Assembly: GCA_947503345.1 (NCBI GenBank)
Contig: CANNCW010000004.1
Span: 236,463 to 300,462, forward strand
Reading direction: 5' to 3'
Length of the DNA: 64,000 nucleotides
Source of the DNA: an uncultured Kangiella sp.
GTDB taxonomy: Bacteria; Pseudomonadota; Gammaproteobacteria; Enterobacterales; Kangiellaceae
Translations under genes and position numbers: made by a program
In this document: positions 1 to 8,860 of the stretch, one piece after another
Layout of the letters: the number at the start of each line of letters is the position of its first letter
Position numbering within the stretch: the first letter of the stretch is position 1
Notes under the pieces: model-generated
The model's input: the letters and a program-made list of their open reading frames with translations, nothing else
Told to the model about the DNA's origin: nothing
The model's database searches: none

Positions 1-275
1 TGGTATTCGATTTCCCAACGTTAGTGGCTCATGCAGCGAAAACTCGTCCATTAGCGGCCGGCGCTATCATTGGCTCTGGTACCATCTCTAACGTTGACGA
101 AACCACGGGCTCTTCTTGCTTAGCAGAGGTTCGTATGTTGGAAATTATTGCGGACGGGGCGCCAAGAACACCATTTATGCGTTTTGGCGATTCTGTTACT
201 ATCGAAATGTTTGATGACAATGGTGACTCTATTTTTGGTCAGATCCGTCAAACGGTTGAGAAGTACGAGCTTTAA
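1..275 (+). CDS. Fumarylacetoacetate hydrolase family protein (3' end only)
   Basis: This is the last 90 codons of a gene entering from the left edge; the frame is open from base 3 and ends with TAA at 273-275. The visible part has the family's conserved HAAKTRPL and GSGTISN segments, which belong to the C-terminal beta-rich fold of FAH-family hydrolases (PF01557). The family cleaves 1,3-diketo acids; with maleylacetoacetate isomerase following after 32 bp, the natural reading is fumarylacetoacetate to fumarate plus acetoacetate, the last step of tyrosine degradation. The catalytic metal-binding acids lie upstream of the window and cannot be checked. A GTG at 24 could be mistaken for a start, but homology continues upstream of it. 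Confidence 0.82.
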   Translation, partial: VFDFPTLVAHAAKTRPLAAGAIIGSGTISNVDETTGSSCLAEVRMLEIIADGAPRTPFMRFGDSVTIEMFDDNGDSIFGQIRQTVEKYEL

Positions 276-307
276 TTTTTTAGAGTGAATTTTGAGGTGC
301 ATGGTTT

Positions 308-955
308 ATGTTGAAGCTTTATAGTTATTGGCGTTCCACCGCGGCTTATCGTGTTCGAATTGCTTTAAACTTAAAACGATTGTCTTATCAAACCATTCCT
401 GTCCATCTGGTCAAGGATGGGGGTGAGCAGCATAAACCAGAATATCGCGAGAAAAACCCGCATGGTCTTGTGCCATTATTGGATGATAATGGTAAATTGC
501 TCAGTCAATCCATGGCCATTTGTGAGTACCTAGATGAAACTCATGAAGGGCCTGGTTTATTACCGAGTGAACCTTTTTTGCGAGCGCAAGTCAGAAGTGT
601 GTGCCAAACGATTGCGTGCGATATACATCCAATCAATAATTTGCGTATTTTGCAGTATTTGAAAGGGCAAATGGGCGTTTCAGATAATGCAAAAAACACT
701 TGGTATAGCCACTGGGTTCAGCAAGGATTCAGTGCGCTAGAAGTACAGTTATCAGCGCAGGAAAATCAATGTCAATTTGCCTTTGGTGAAGAACCAACAT
801 TGGCTGATGCTTTTATCGTCGCTCAAATGTACAACGCAAGACGCTTTGAAATACCGCTCGATGATTACCCAAGACTGGTGGCCATCGAACAACACTGTTT
901 AACATTGGACGCCTTTAAAGACGCCCAGCCAGAATCACAACCCGATGCCACGTAA
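308..955 (+). CDS. maiA: Maleylacetoacetate isomerase (zeta-class GST)
   Basis: This 215-residue protein has the usual length of the zeta-class glutathione transferases that isomerise maleylacetoacetate to fumarylacetoacetate with glutathione as cofactor. The N-terminal thioredoxin-like domain (about 1-80) carries the family signature around residues 8-20, here STAAYRVRIAL instead of the SSCxxRVRIAL of animal enzymes, so the first Ser is kept and the Cys is not; many bacterial homologues look like this. NPHGLVPLL and the QSMAICEYL glutathione-binding stretch follow, then an all-helical C-terminal domain. It is the second gene of the tyrosine operon after the FAH-family gene. A GAGGTG ribosome site lies 9 nt before the ATG. 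No terminator is evident before the next gene. Confidence 0.9.
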   Translation: MLKLYSYWRSTAAYRVRIALNLKRLSYQTIPVHLVKDGGEQHKPEYREKNPHGLVPLLDDNGKLLSQSMAICEYLDETHEGPGLLPSEPFLRAQVRSVCQTIACDIHPINNLRILQYLKGQMGVSDNAKNTWYSHWVQQGFSALEVQLSAQENQCQFAFGEEPTLADAFIVAQMYNARRFEIPLDDYPRLVAIEQHCLTLDAFKDAQPESQPDAT

Positions 956-973
956 GCATCCTAGAGAAAGATA

Positions 974-2224
974 ATGAAAACAAAACTATTAACAAAAACA
1001 CTATTAGCTTCAGCTGCCTGTTTTTCAACTGGAGTTGCTATAGCAGCACCCTATGAGGTTATAGATTTAGGAGGGCTTGGTGGGAACCAAAGCTTTGGTT
1101 GGGGAATAAATAATTCTGGAGAAACTGTGGGATATGCAAATGGTCCTTTGGTTGAAGGAAGTTCAGAAGAGAGGGTTTTCGATATTCATGCTTTTTATAA
1201 TGACTTAAATCAAACTTATGATCTAAATACAAATGAAGAAACTAACGGGTTTGCATTTAAGATAAATGATGCAGGTATTATTATAGGTTATATTAATGAA
1301 ACAATTGATGGATTTGTGAATGGGAGAGAATCTGCAGTTAAATTTTCTGCTAACAATGCTCCTGAGATCTTAGATGTGGATGATGGTTTTTCAGGAAGTA
1401 GAGCTCTCGGTATTAATTCCGATGGAGATATTGTTGGTTACGGACGATTTAACTTCGAAGATGCTGATGGAAATACTATATCGGCGAATAGAGGCTTTAG
1501 AATAACATCGAGTGGCACTTCAGAACCCCTTCCTATATTTGGAAATGAACAAACCAGTGATTTTGATTCATATGCAATTAGTGTCAATGACAATGATGTA
1601 ATTCTGGGTTGGTCAGAAAGAATACATGAAGGTAATGTTAATCTCATTGGTGCAGTTGCTCATGTAACCCTAGTTGATGGAACTCAAGTGGAAATTCCTA
1701 ACTTTGGTGGAAGGGAAGGCTATGGCCTTGATATCAATAATAACAATATTGTTGTCGGCCGGGCCCAAGATGATGAAGGTTTTTTTAAACCATTTGTCTA
1801 TGATTCTTCACTTGATGTAATTACAGAAATTCCTTACATAAACAATGATTTTCGAGATGGTGTTGCAAATTCCATCAACCAGAACAATCAAGTCGTCGGG
1901 AATGTACTAGTTACCCCTATTACTATCAGACGGTATGGTGCATTTTTGTATGAAAATAACCAGATAAACATGTTAAATAATATGATTAAATGTGATAGTG
2001 GTTGGGATCTACAGCAAGCAAATGATATCAATGACAATGGTGAAATTGTTGGCATTGGTACTTTTGAAAATGAAGTTAGAGCTTTCAAACTCATCCCTAC
2101 TGGCGAACCTGTAGATGTTTGTGAAGAAGAAGAATCATCTAATGAAGGTGGAGGTTCAAGCGACAAATTATTATTATTAATGTTATCTTTATTGATGATA
2201 AGAAGGTTCGCAGCAAAAGTTTGA
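974..2224 (+). CDS. Secreted HAF-repeat (DUF3466-like) protein with GlyGly-CTERM-like tail
   Basis: This is a 416-residue exported protein of unknown function. Residues 1-24 form a Sec signal peptide ending AIA/AP. The body repeats a short motif at least seven times, each variant of (G/D)IN-x-x-G-x-(I)VG (GINNSGETVGYA, GINSDGDIVGYG, DINDNGEIVGIG and others), the HAF/DUF3466 type of beta-propeller-like repeat. The last 26 residues are an acidic stretch, GGGSS, a hydrophobic run of about 12 residues and an RR pair, which matches the GlyGly-CTERM sorting-signal layout recognised by rhombosortase. It is shorter than typical DUF3466 proteins (my recollection is well over 500). The next gene starts one base after its stop, so the two are probably co-translated. 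Base composition is clearly more AT-rich than the catabolic genes on either side. Confidence 0.7.
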   Translation: MKTKLLTKTLLASAACFSTGVAIAAPYEVIDLGGLGGNQSFGWGINNSGETVGYANGPLVEGSSEERVFDIHAFYNDLNQTYDLNTNEETNGFAFKINDAGIIIGYINETIDGFVNGRESAVKFSANNAPEILDVDDGFSGSRALGINSDGDIVGYGRFNFEDADGNTISANRGFRITSSGTSEPLPIFGNEQTSDFDSYAISVNDNDVILGWSERIHEGNVNLIGAVAHVTLVDGTQVEIPNFGGREGYGLDINNNNIVVGRAQDDEGFFKPFVYDSSLDVITEIPYINNDFRDGVANSINQNNQVVGNVLVTPITIRRYGAFLYENNQINMLNNMIKCDSGWDLQQANDINDNGEIVGIGTFENEVRAFKLIPTGEPVDVCEEEESSNEGGGSSDKLLLLMLSLLMIRRFAAKV

Positions 2225-2225
2225 A

Positions 2226-4121
2226 ATGGAGCTTTCCGATTTTGAAAGTTGCTTAAAAGCAGGAAATGAACCAAAGCTATCTGAGGTGGCTTCTTCTATA
2301 ACTCAACAAACCTACGATAAAGGTTTGTTGAGGCAGTTTGCCTCACTTTCCATTTCTTATTCGCAGTATTCTTTAGCTATATCTTTTTTTAAAGCAATAG
2401 AAAGCACCTCTAAGCTATCAGCAGAAGATTATTTTGGCTTGGCTATGTGTTGTTTTCAATTAGAAGACTGGGAGAACTCAGCAAATTACTTTAAGCTAGT
2501 ACTACAGCAAAACCCAAAACATTTAAGTTCAATAATGAACTTGGCTTTATGTTTTGAGCACCAAAAACTTAACTCTAAAGCTATTGAGTTATATCAACAA
2601 GCTCTTGTTATAGAAAGAAAAAATCCTGATATATACAATAATTATGCGAATAACTATCAAAAGCAAAGAATGTTTGAAGAGGCAGAGGCTCAATATCAGA
2701 GAGGACTAAAGTACGCCCCTAATCATTATTTATTACTGAAGAATTATTTGTTATTACTAATAGAAAGTGGCAACTATACTAATTTTGAGTCAATTCATGG
2801 TTCATTTGCTAGTTTATATCAATCTGATTCTGAACCCGACTATATAAAAGCTGTATTTTTACAAGAAAAAGGCTTGCTTAAACAAGCAATTGACTATTTT
2901 GAACGATCTTTAACTATTTTTGAAAGGTCACACAAATGTTGGGTCAAATATATTAGCTGTCTTGTTCAAGATGAACAAATAGATAAAGCTATTCAAAAAT
3001 CAAGGAAACGATATTCTTTAGCTAATGATAGTGCAAGTTTATATTTACTCGCATATGCATTATCTTATTCTCGAAAAGATAGTGATCTAAATGAAGCTAG
3101 ATTAGCTTTAATTAATATTACAGCGCAGAACAATCTCAATTTTGTAGCCATGGACTGCCTTGTTAAGGTTTATCTAAAGTTAGGCCTGAATGTTGAAGCG
3201 ATTGCCGCTTGTAATGCCATTTATGAAAGTTGTAATGACTTAGAAATTTTATCTTCTTTGCAGGCAAGTTACGTGACATTAAATAAGCTTGAGAAAGCAC
3301 AAGAAGTCTTAACCTTATTAGTGCAAAAGCAACCCGATTGCTCGGAGCACTATCGAGATTTAGGGATTTTATATATAAAACAAGGAAATCTACAATCTGC
3401 AGAAGAGTTCTTGAGTCGAGCTTTTTCTTTATGCCCTAATGACCAACGAACTTTAGCTCACTATATCATAGTCAAACAAGGATTAGGCAAAACTACTGAA
3501 GCTGCTTCGATGCTTTTGTTAGAACATTTGCTATTGCAGCGAAAAATTGAAGTGCCTGGTGATGTATCTCACTTTTTAGCCTCGTTAAAAAAAGAGATTA
3601 TGTTGCAACCAACCCTAGAGTGGGAACCAAAAGGTCTAGCCACGCGTAAAGGTCAAATGACTCAAGACATCCGCACTGATGAATATTTGAATTTAAAGTT
3701 ATTTAAAGAGAGTCTACATAAAATAATCGATGATTATATTGCTTTACTTAAAAGTTTACGAAGCAACGTTGACATTTTTATGGAAATTCCTGAGTCATAT
3801 AAAGTGCACTTATGGGCGGTGGTACTTGATAATGATGGTTATGTTGGCCCTCACATTCATGAAAACTCTTGGTTAAGTGGAGCTTTTTATGTACAGCTTC
3901 CTAATGTAATAGACAATAATTCTGAGAACAAAGATGGTTACCTACTTTTTGGAATGCCTCATGAGAATTTGAATCTCAACAACAGTGAGAATTATAAATT
4001 CATACAGCCTAGAGAAGGATATTTTGTGATTTTTCCATCCTATTATTTCCACAGTACTATTCCATATTCAAGCAAAAAGAATAGGATATCTTTAGCATTT
4101 GATGTGGAAATTTTAGATTAA
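2226..4121 (+). CDS. TPR-repeat protein with C-terminal 2OG-Fe(II) oxygenase domain
   Basis: This is a 631-residue cytoplasmic protein. About residues 1-450 are tandem tetratricopeptide repeats (for example the stretch with NPKHLSSIMNLALC and the following YNNYANNYQ). About residues 470-631 match the putative 2OG-Fe(II) oxygenase family PF13759: HIHENS with H543/H545 followed by WLSGAFYV, then FPSYYFH with the distal H609, and an Arg (R620) in the KNRISLAF strand that would bind 2OG. Family members are inferred dioxygenases with unknown substrates; TPRs usually bind a protein partner. The start is one base after the stop of the secreted HAF-repeat gene and lacks a strong ribosome site, suggesting translational coupling. 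Codon use is AT-rich. Confidence 0.8.
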   Translation: MELSDFESCLKAGNEPKLSEVASSITQQTYDKGLLRQFASLSISYSQYSLAISFFKAIESTSKLSAEDYFGLAMCCFQLEDWENSANYFKLVLQQNPKHLSSIMNLALCFEHQKLNSKAIELYQQALVIERKNPDIYNNYANNYQKQRMFEEAEAQYQRGLKYAPNHYLLLKNYLLLLIESGNYTNFESIHGSFASLYQSDSEPDYIKAVFLQEKGLLKQAIDYFERSLTIFERSHKCWVKYISCLVQDEQIDKAIQKSRKRYSLANDSASLYLLAYALSYSRKDSDLNEARLALINITAQNNLNFVAMDCLVKVYLKLGLNVEAIAACNAIYESCNDLEILSSLQASYVTLNKLEKAQEVLTLLVQKQPDCSEHYRDLGILYIKQGNLQSAEEFLSRAFSLCPNDQRTLAHYIIVKQGLGKTTEAASMLLLEHLLLQRKIEVPGDVSHFLASLKKEIMLQPTLEWEPKGLATRKGQMTQDIRTDEYLNLKLFKESLHKIIDDYIALLKSLRSNVDIFMEIPESYKVHLWAVVLDNDGYVGPHIHENSWLSGAFYVQLPNVIDNNSENKDGYLLFGMPHENLNLNNSENYKFIQPREGYFVIFPSYYFHSTIPYSSKKNRISLAFDVEILD

Positions 4122-4158
4122 GCTATTCCTAACACTTATCTAGCAATAGCTTAATTTT
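4118..4158. terminator. Bidirectional terminator between convergent genes
   Basis: A perfect 10-bp inverted repeat, TTAAGCTATT (4118-4127) and AATAGCTTAA (4145-4154), with a 17-nt loop, is followed by TTTT on the plus strand. It overlaps the stop of the TPR-oxygenase gene and lies just beyond the stop of the ETF-QO gene on the other strand. Confidence 0.6.
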
Positions 4159-4163
4159 GAGAT

Positions 4164-5819
4164 TTACATATTCGGATAATTGGGACCGCCTGCACCTTCT
4201 GGAACTACCCATGTGATGTTCTGGGAAGGATCTTTGATGTCACAGGTTTTGCAGTGTACGCAGTTTTGTGCGTTGATGACGAAACTTGGATTTTCACCAT
4301 TATCATCGTGAACCACTTCGTAAACACCAGCTGGGCAGTAGCGCTGTGCTGGCTCATCAAATTGTTCCAAATTCACTTTGATCGGAATTTCGTTATCCGT
4401 TAATTGTAAATGGATTGGCTGATCTTCTTCGTGATTGGTATTGGAAATAAATACCGACGATAGTTTATCGAAAGATAGTTTGCCGTCTGGCTTTGGATAG
4501 TCGATTTTTTTGCACTCTGAAGCTGGCTTTAGTTGGGCATGATCGGCTTTGGGATCGCTTAGTGTCCATGGTAATTTACCATTGAAGATGTTTAAGTCGA
4601 TGAAGACGTAAGCGGATCCTAATAGGTTGCCCCATTTGTGTTGAGCTGGACCGAAGTTACGTTGGGTATGAAGCTCTTTATAAGCCCAAGAAGCTTTATA
4701 GTTATCTGCGTATTCAACTAAGTCATCATTTGCTTTCTCGGCTTGAATGGCTGCTACCACTGTTTCTGCGGCAACCATGCCGGATTTCATTGCGGTGTGA
4801 GAGCCTTTTATTTTGGCGAAATTTAAAGTGCCCGCATCATCACCAATCAATAAGCCACCTGGGAATGACATTTTCGGTTGAGACTGTAAGCCACCTTTAG
4901 TGATGGCTCTCGCGCCATAAGAGATGCGCTCACCGCCTTCTAGAAATGGCTTGATGGTTGCTTGATGTTTATAGCGTTGGAACTCATCAAATGGGCTAAC
5001 GTGCGGATTTGAGTAAGATAAATCCGTGATTAAGCCTACTACTACTTGATTATCTTCAATATGGTACAAGAAACCGCCACCAGCGGAACCTGATTCTGAT
5101 AATGGCCAGCCTGCAGTGTGAACTACTAAACCTTCTTGGTGTTGCTTGGCTGGGATTTTCCAAAGCTCTTTGATGCCAATGCCATAGTGTTGTGGTTCTT
5201 TGCCTTTATCAAGCTCGAATTTGGCAATTAATTCTTTGCCTAAATGGCCACGACAACCTTCAGCGAATAAGGTGTATTTGGCATGAAGCTCCATACCCTG
5301 CATATAGCCATCTTTTTGTTCGCCTTCACGGCTAATGCCCATATCGCCAGTAGCAATACCTTTGACTGAGCCATCTTTGTTATAAAGAACTTCGGAAGCG
5401 GCAAAACCTGGGAAAATTTCTACACCCATGCCTTCGGCTTGTTCAGCTAGCCAACGGCATAGGTTGCCTAAACTAATGATGTAATTACCATCATTATGCA
5501 TAGTTTTTGGTGCAAACAAGTTCGGGATTTTGATGCCTTTTTCTTGGCTGCGGAATAAGTGGATCTGATCGCCTGTGACTTTCGTATTTAAAGGTGCGCT
5601 ATTTTCTTTCCAATCAGGGATTAATTCATTTAATGCAGTTGGTTCGAATACTGCACCAGAAAGGATATGCGCGCCAACTTCTGAGCCTTTTTCAACCACG
5701 ACAACTGACAAGTCTTGGCCTGTTTCTTCTGCTAATTGGCGTAAACGAATTGCCGCCGATAAACCCGCAGGTCCAGCCCCAACAATGACTACATCAAAAT
5801 CCATAAATTCGCGTTCCAC
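4164..5819 (-). CDS. Electron transfer flavoprotein-ubiquinone oxidoreductase (ETF-QO)
   Basis: This 551-residue protein has the usual size of ETF-QO. It passes electrons from reduced ETF to the membrane quinone pool, linking acyl-CoA and amino-acid dehydrogenases to respiration. The N-terminus has an FAD dinucleotide fold (VIVGAGPAGLSAAIRL, about residues 10-25); the middle has GGLLIGDDAG and the membrane-associated region; the C-terminus carries the 4Fe-4S ferredoxin domain with CPAGVY and CVHCKTCDIKDP, giving the four cluster cysteines. The chosen start is GTG, because AAGAGGTGA lies directly upstream; a later in-frame ATG (six codons on) is less well placed. It is divergent from etfBA over a 208-bp region holding two inverted repeats. 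Confidence 0.95.
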   Translation of the reverse strand: MEREFMDFDVVIVGAGPAGLSAAIRLRQLAEETGQDLSVVVVEKGSEVGAHILSGAVFEPTALNELIPDWKENSAPLNTKVTGDQIHLFRSQEKGIKIPNLFAPKTMHNDGNYIISLGNLCRWLAEQAEGMGVEIFPGFAASEVLYNKDGSVKGIATGDMGISREGEQKDGYMQGMELHAKYTLFAEGCRGHLGKELIAKFELDKGKEPQHYGIGIKELWKIPAKQHQEGLVVHTAGWPLSESGSAGGGFLYHIEDNQVVVGLITDLSYSNPHVSPFDEFQRYKHQATIKPFLEGGERISYGARAITKGGLQSQPKMSFPGGLLIGDDAGTLNFAKIKGSHTAMKSGMVAAETVVAAIQAEKANDDLVEYADNYKASWAYKELHTQRNFGPAQHKWGNLLGSAYVFIDLNIFNGKLPWTLSDPKADHAQLKPASECKKIDYPKPDGKLSFDKLSSVFISNTNHEEDQPIHLQLTDNEIPIKVNLEQFDEPAQRYCPAGVYEVVHDDNGENPSFVINAQNCVHCKTCDIKDPSQNITWVVPEGAGGPNYPNM

Positions 5820-5926
5820 GAAATCACCTCTTAATACTTATTCACAAATGTTTTTTATAAGTGCCTGATTGAGCGTTAAATGCGCTGAAAAAGGACAAAA
5901 TTCAGTTAAAAATAGGCTTTAACTAT

Positions 5927-5990
5927 TGACCTTAAGCCTTGAAAAGGTCACCATTGCGACCTATTTTACTAAAGATAGTCGGCTAGGTCG
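5927..5990. promoter_or_regulatory. Two inverted repeats with GACCT cores in the divergent ETF-QO/etfB promoter region
   Basis: Arm pair one is TGACCTT (5927-5933) and AAGGTCA (5944-5950). Arm pair two is CGACCTA (5957-5963) and TAGGTCG (5984-5990). Both share the GACCT half-site and lie between two divergent genes of the same pathway. They could be operators for a common regulator or RNA structures in the etfB leader. I cannot assign a regulator. Confidence 0.4.
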
Positions 5991-6027
5991 TCTATTTTGC
6001 AAGAATTATACATAGATAAGGTTTTTT

Positions 6028-6777
6028 ATGAAAATTCTAGTTGCTATTAAGCGCGTAATTGATGCGAATGTTAAAGTTCGCGTGAATGCTGAAAACACTG
6101 GCGTTGAAACTGCGAACGTTAAGATGTCAATGAATCCATTTTGTGAGATTGCTGTTGAAGAAGCTGTTCGCCTAAAAGAGCAGGGCGTTGCTACGGAAAT
6201 TGTTGCAGTTTCTATTGGCCCACAACAGGCACAAGAAACTTTGCGTACAGCACTGGCATTAGGTGCGGATAAAGCGATTTTAGTAAAGTCTGATGATGAT
6301 TTAGAGTCATTAGCCGTTGCTAAGGTGCTAAAGAATATTGTGGAAAAAGAAGAGCCACAAATGGTGTTATTAGGTAAGCAATCAATCGATAGCGACAACA
6401 ACCAAACCGGCCAAATGTTGGGTGCTTTGTTAGGTTGGGGCCAAGGTACTTTTGCGTCAGAAGTAAAAGTTGCCGATGGTAAAGCCCAAGTAACACGTGA
6501 AATTGATGGCGGTTTGCAAACGGTTGAATTAGGTTTGCCAGCAATCGTAACCACGGATTTACGTTTGAATGAGCCTCGTTTTGCCTCTTTGCCAAACATT
6601 ATGAAAGCAAAGCGTAAGCCATTAGAAGAAATTGCAGTTGCTGACTTAGGTGTTGATGTAGCGCCGCGTACTGAAACTTTGAAAGTGGCAAATCCGCCAG
6701 CACGTCAAGAAGGTATTAAAGTTGAGACGGTTGCTGAGTTGGTTGAAAAGTTAAAAAATGAAGCGAAGGTGATCTAA
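6028..6777 (+). CDS. etfB: Electron transfer flavoprotein beta subunit
   Basis: This 249-residue protein matches EtfB along its length: [18 protein letters not shown] at the start, [16 protein letters not shown], the LGADKAILV and [15 protein letters not shown] segments that bind the structural AMP, and a C-terminal arm that embraces EtfA. With EtfA it makes the soluble FAD heterodimer that accepts electrons from acyl-CoA and related dehydrogenases and gives them to ETF-QO, encoded divergently next door. The etfA ATG follows its TAA directly, so the two subunits are made from one message. No strong ribosome site except a weak AAGG is seen before the ATG. Confidence 0.96.
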   Translation: MKILVAIKRVIDANVKVRVNAENTGVETANVKMSMNPFCEIAVEEAVRLKEQGVATEIVAVSIGPQQAQETLRTALALGADKAILVKSDDDLESLAVAKVLKNIVEKEEPQMVLLGKQSIDSDNNQTGQMLGALLGWGQGTFASEVKVADGKAQVTREIDGGLQTVELGLPAIVTTDLRLNEPRFASLPNIMKAKRKPLEEIAVADLGVDVAPRTETLKVANPPARQEGIKVETVAELVEKLKNEAKVI

Positions 6778-7707
6778 ATGACGACTTTAGTAATTGCAGA
6801 ACACAATAACGAACAAGCGCAAGCTTCTACTTTTACGACTATTGCTGCAGCGAACCAATTATCGGGTGATACAGTAGTTTTAGTTGCAGGACATAATTGT
6901 CAAACGGTTGGCGAGCAAATCGCTAAAGCTGAGGGTATAGCTAAAGTATTAGTAGCTGATGCCGAGCACTTTTCTAATTTAGTTGCTGAAGATGTTGAAA
7001 AGCTAGTAATTTCAATCGCTGAAGATTACAGCCATATTCTTGCTCCAGCTTCAACTTTTGGTAAAAACTTTGCACCACGTGTGGCGGCGAATCTGGATGT
7101 ACAGCAAATCTCCGATATCACCAAAGTAGAGTCTGACGATACTTTCGAGCGCCCAGTTTATGCGGGCAACGCCATTGCTACAGTTAAATCTAACGATAGT
7201 AAGAAAGTGATTACTGTTCGTTCAACGGGTTTTGATGCAGTAGCACAAGAGGGCGGTTCTGCTTCTGTTGAATCAATTTCTGCTACTGACCACGTTGGCA
7301 CAGCAAACTATGTTGGCGAAGAATTGACAGTTTCTGAACGTCCTGAACTTACGTCTGCACGAGTAATCGTTTCTGGTGGTCGCGGCATGGGTTCTGGTGA
7401 AAACTTTGAAATGTTAGAGACTTTAGCCGATAAATTAGGCGCTGCAGTAGGTGCTTCACGTGCCGCGGTTGATGCTGGTTTTGTACCGAATGATTATCAA
7501 GTAGGTCAAACCGGTAAAATCGTTGCTCCTGAACTTTATATTGCTGTAGGTATTTCTGGTGCCATTCAACACTTGGCTGGTATGAAAGACTCAAAAGTGA
7601 TTGTGGCCATTAACAAAGACGAAGAAGCTCCAATCTTCCAAGTTGCTGACTATGGTTTGGTTGCTGACTTATTTAAAGTGATCCCTGAGTTAAACGAAGC
7701 ACTTTAA
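6778..7707 (+). CDS. etfA: Electron transfer flavoprotein alpha subunit
   Basis: This 309-residue protein has the full EtfA architecture: an N-terminal domain with the [19 protein letters not shown] segment, then the C-terminal FAD-binding domain with [13 protein letters not shown] (about 197-209), [11 protein letters not shown], and [19 protein letters not shown] (about 242-260). The C-terminal half holds the FAD, as in human and Paracoccus ETF. It starts immediately after the stop of etfB and is followed 7 bp after its own stop by a strong hairpin, so the operon ends here. In this genome the likely electron donors include FadE-type and amino-acid-derived acyl-CoA dehydrogenases. Confidence 0.96.
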   Translation: MTTLVIAEHNNEQAQASTFTTIAAANQLSGDTVVLVAGHNCQTVGEQIAKAEGIAKVLVADAEHFSNLVAEDVEKLVISIAEDYSHILAPASTFGKNFAPRVAANLDVQQISDITKVESDDTFERPVYAGNAIATVKSNDSKKVITVRSTGFDAVAQEGGSASVESISATDHVGTANYVGEELTVSERPELTSARVIVSGGRGMGSGENFEMLETLADKLGAAVGASRAAVDAGFVPNDYQVGQTGKIVAPELYIAVGISGAIQHLAGMKDSKVIVAINKDEEAPIFQVADYGLVADLFKVIPELNEAL

Positions 7708-7713
7708 ATTTTA

Positions 7714-7740
7714 TTTAGAGGAGGGGGACCTCCTCTAAAA
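7714..7740. terminator. Bidirectional terminator after etfBA
   Basis: An 11-bp perfect stem, TTTAGAGGAGG (7714-7724) with CCTCCTCTAAA (7729-7739), has a GGGA loop and A/T-rich flanks. It lies between etfA and a convergent gene whose stop codon (7735-7737) is inside the right arm, so it serves both strands. Confidence 0.75.
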
Positions 7741-8343
7741 CTTTATTCTTATATTAAAAGCGATATTCACTCGCTCTTTATCGGATTCATTCTTTAATAC
7801 TTCATGATATAAATAACTTGGAAAAATCAATAACATTCCATCTTCAGGTGAAATAGTAAATGATTGGCCAAAAGGTAAGCCTTGTCGTGTTTGTTGGTTT
7901 AAGTATTGGTTACTATAAAAGGCTATATCACCAGTATCCTTTCCTTGCACATAATAAACTCCAGACCAGTGCCAGTCGGAGTGAGAATGGATTGCATTTA
8001 CGCTACCGGGTTTATTAATATTTGCCCAGAAATCAGACTCGAATCTATCGCTAGAATAGTTCATGATGTTAGCGCAAGGAGCTCCGGTATGAATATAGTG
8101 CTGGTGAATAGACTTAAGCATACCAATAGCATTCTCAAGTATTGTAGGCCAGCTTGAAAAATCAGTACTTCCTCTCCAGCATCCCGGATTCGCAAGAGGG
8201 TCTCTTTGAGGATTTGAATTTTGATAATCGCGTATTTCTGCTAAAAGAGAATGGTTTAAGCTGGAAAACTCGGGTATTTGACTCCACCAGAGATCAGTAT
8301 GGAGGATTCCACCTCTCCCAATTGATATTTTGTTAGCACTCAT
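7735..8343 (-). CDS. Putative 2OG-Fe(II) oxygenase (PF13759 type), stand-alone
   Basis: This is a 202-residue single-domain protein. It shows the PF13759 pattern: H119 and H121 in AIHSHSDW followed by SGVYYV, a GDIAFYS strand, then LLIFPSYLYH with distal H180 and R191 in RVNIAFN. These are the expected iron and 2OG ligands. It is the same subfamily as the C-terminal domain of the TPR fusion at 2226-4121 but has no repeats, and the two are otherwise quite diverged. It is transcribed divergently from a four-gene AT-rich operon starting 49 bp away that contains another 2OG oxygenase of the prolyl-4-hydroxylase type. The substrate is unknown. Confidence 0.75.
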   Translation of the reverse strand: MSANKISIGRGGILHTDLWWSQIPEFSSLNHSLLAEIRDYQNSNPQRDPLANPGCWRGSTDFSSWPTILENAIGMLKSIHQHYIHTGAPCANIMNYSSDRFESDFWANINKPGSVNAIHSHSDWHWSGVYYVQGKDTGDIAFYSNQYLNQQTRQGLPFGQSFTISPEDGMLLIFPSYLYHEVLKNESDKERVNIAFNIRIKF

Positions 8344-8392
8344 GTTTATGGTATTCTTATTTAATAATAATATTAATTAGAAACTTACGATA

Positions 8393-8860
8393 ATGAATAA
8401 AAAAATGATAGTGTTTATTGCAATTTTTGCGCTATTTTCTTGTAAAAAATCTATTACCACTCTTTCAGATCAATCAAATTTTCAATTGATGAGTAACCAT
8501 GGTCTAGTCGCATTTCAAACAGATACTTTAGATTACATTAGCTCTATACGTCTAATTGAGACAGCTACAAGAGTGCAGCATATGATCAGCAAAGTTGATA
8601 AAGGGGTGCATTTTAGAGTTTTTCAACTTCCTGAGGGGAATTACTGTGTAGCGGAGTTTGTTGCTTATTCCACCAAGTTTGTCTTCGATACTCGAAAAAT
8701 GTGTTTTTATGTTGAAGCGGATGAAATAAACGATGGTGGAAGCCTTGCCATAAGAGGCGGCACTTCTAGGCTATATTTTAATGAAAAGCGGTTTGTTTAT
8801 CAGTTGAATAGGTATTATCCAAACATTTGTAAGCAATATATTGGAGCAGGCTGCTCATGA
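8393..8860 (+). CDS. Hypothetical lipoprotein
   Basis: This is a 155-residue protein with a lipoprotein signal: a short basic start, hydrophobic core and lipobox LFSC with the acylated Cys at residue 17, followed by KK. The rest is predicted mixed alpha/beta with a Cys pair near the middle and two Cys at the end (CKQYIGAGC). I recognise no family. It is the first gene of an operon: its TGA overlaps the ATG of the next gene (ATGA at 8857-8860). The promoter must lie in the 49-bp divergent gap, which is almost pure A/T. The composition is AT-rich compared with etfBA upstream. Confidence 0.6.
   Translation: MNKKMIVFIAIFALFSCKKSITTLSDQSNFQLMSNHGLVAFQTDTLDYISSIRLIETATRVQHMISKVDKGVHFRVFQLPEGNYCVAEFVAYSTKFVFDTRKMCFYVEADEINDGGSLAIRGGTSRLYFNEKRFVYQLNRYYPNICKQYIGAGCS

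Noticed and set aside
5575..5868. 97-residue plus-strand frame overlapping the ETF-QO gene.
   Set aside because: It lies antisense to the conserved FAD-binding start of ETF-QO and has composition expected for a shadow frame.
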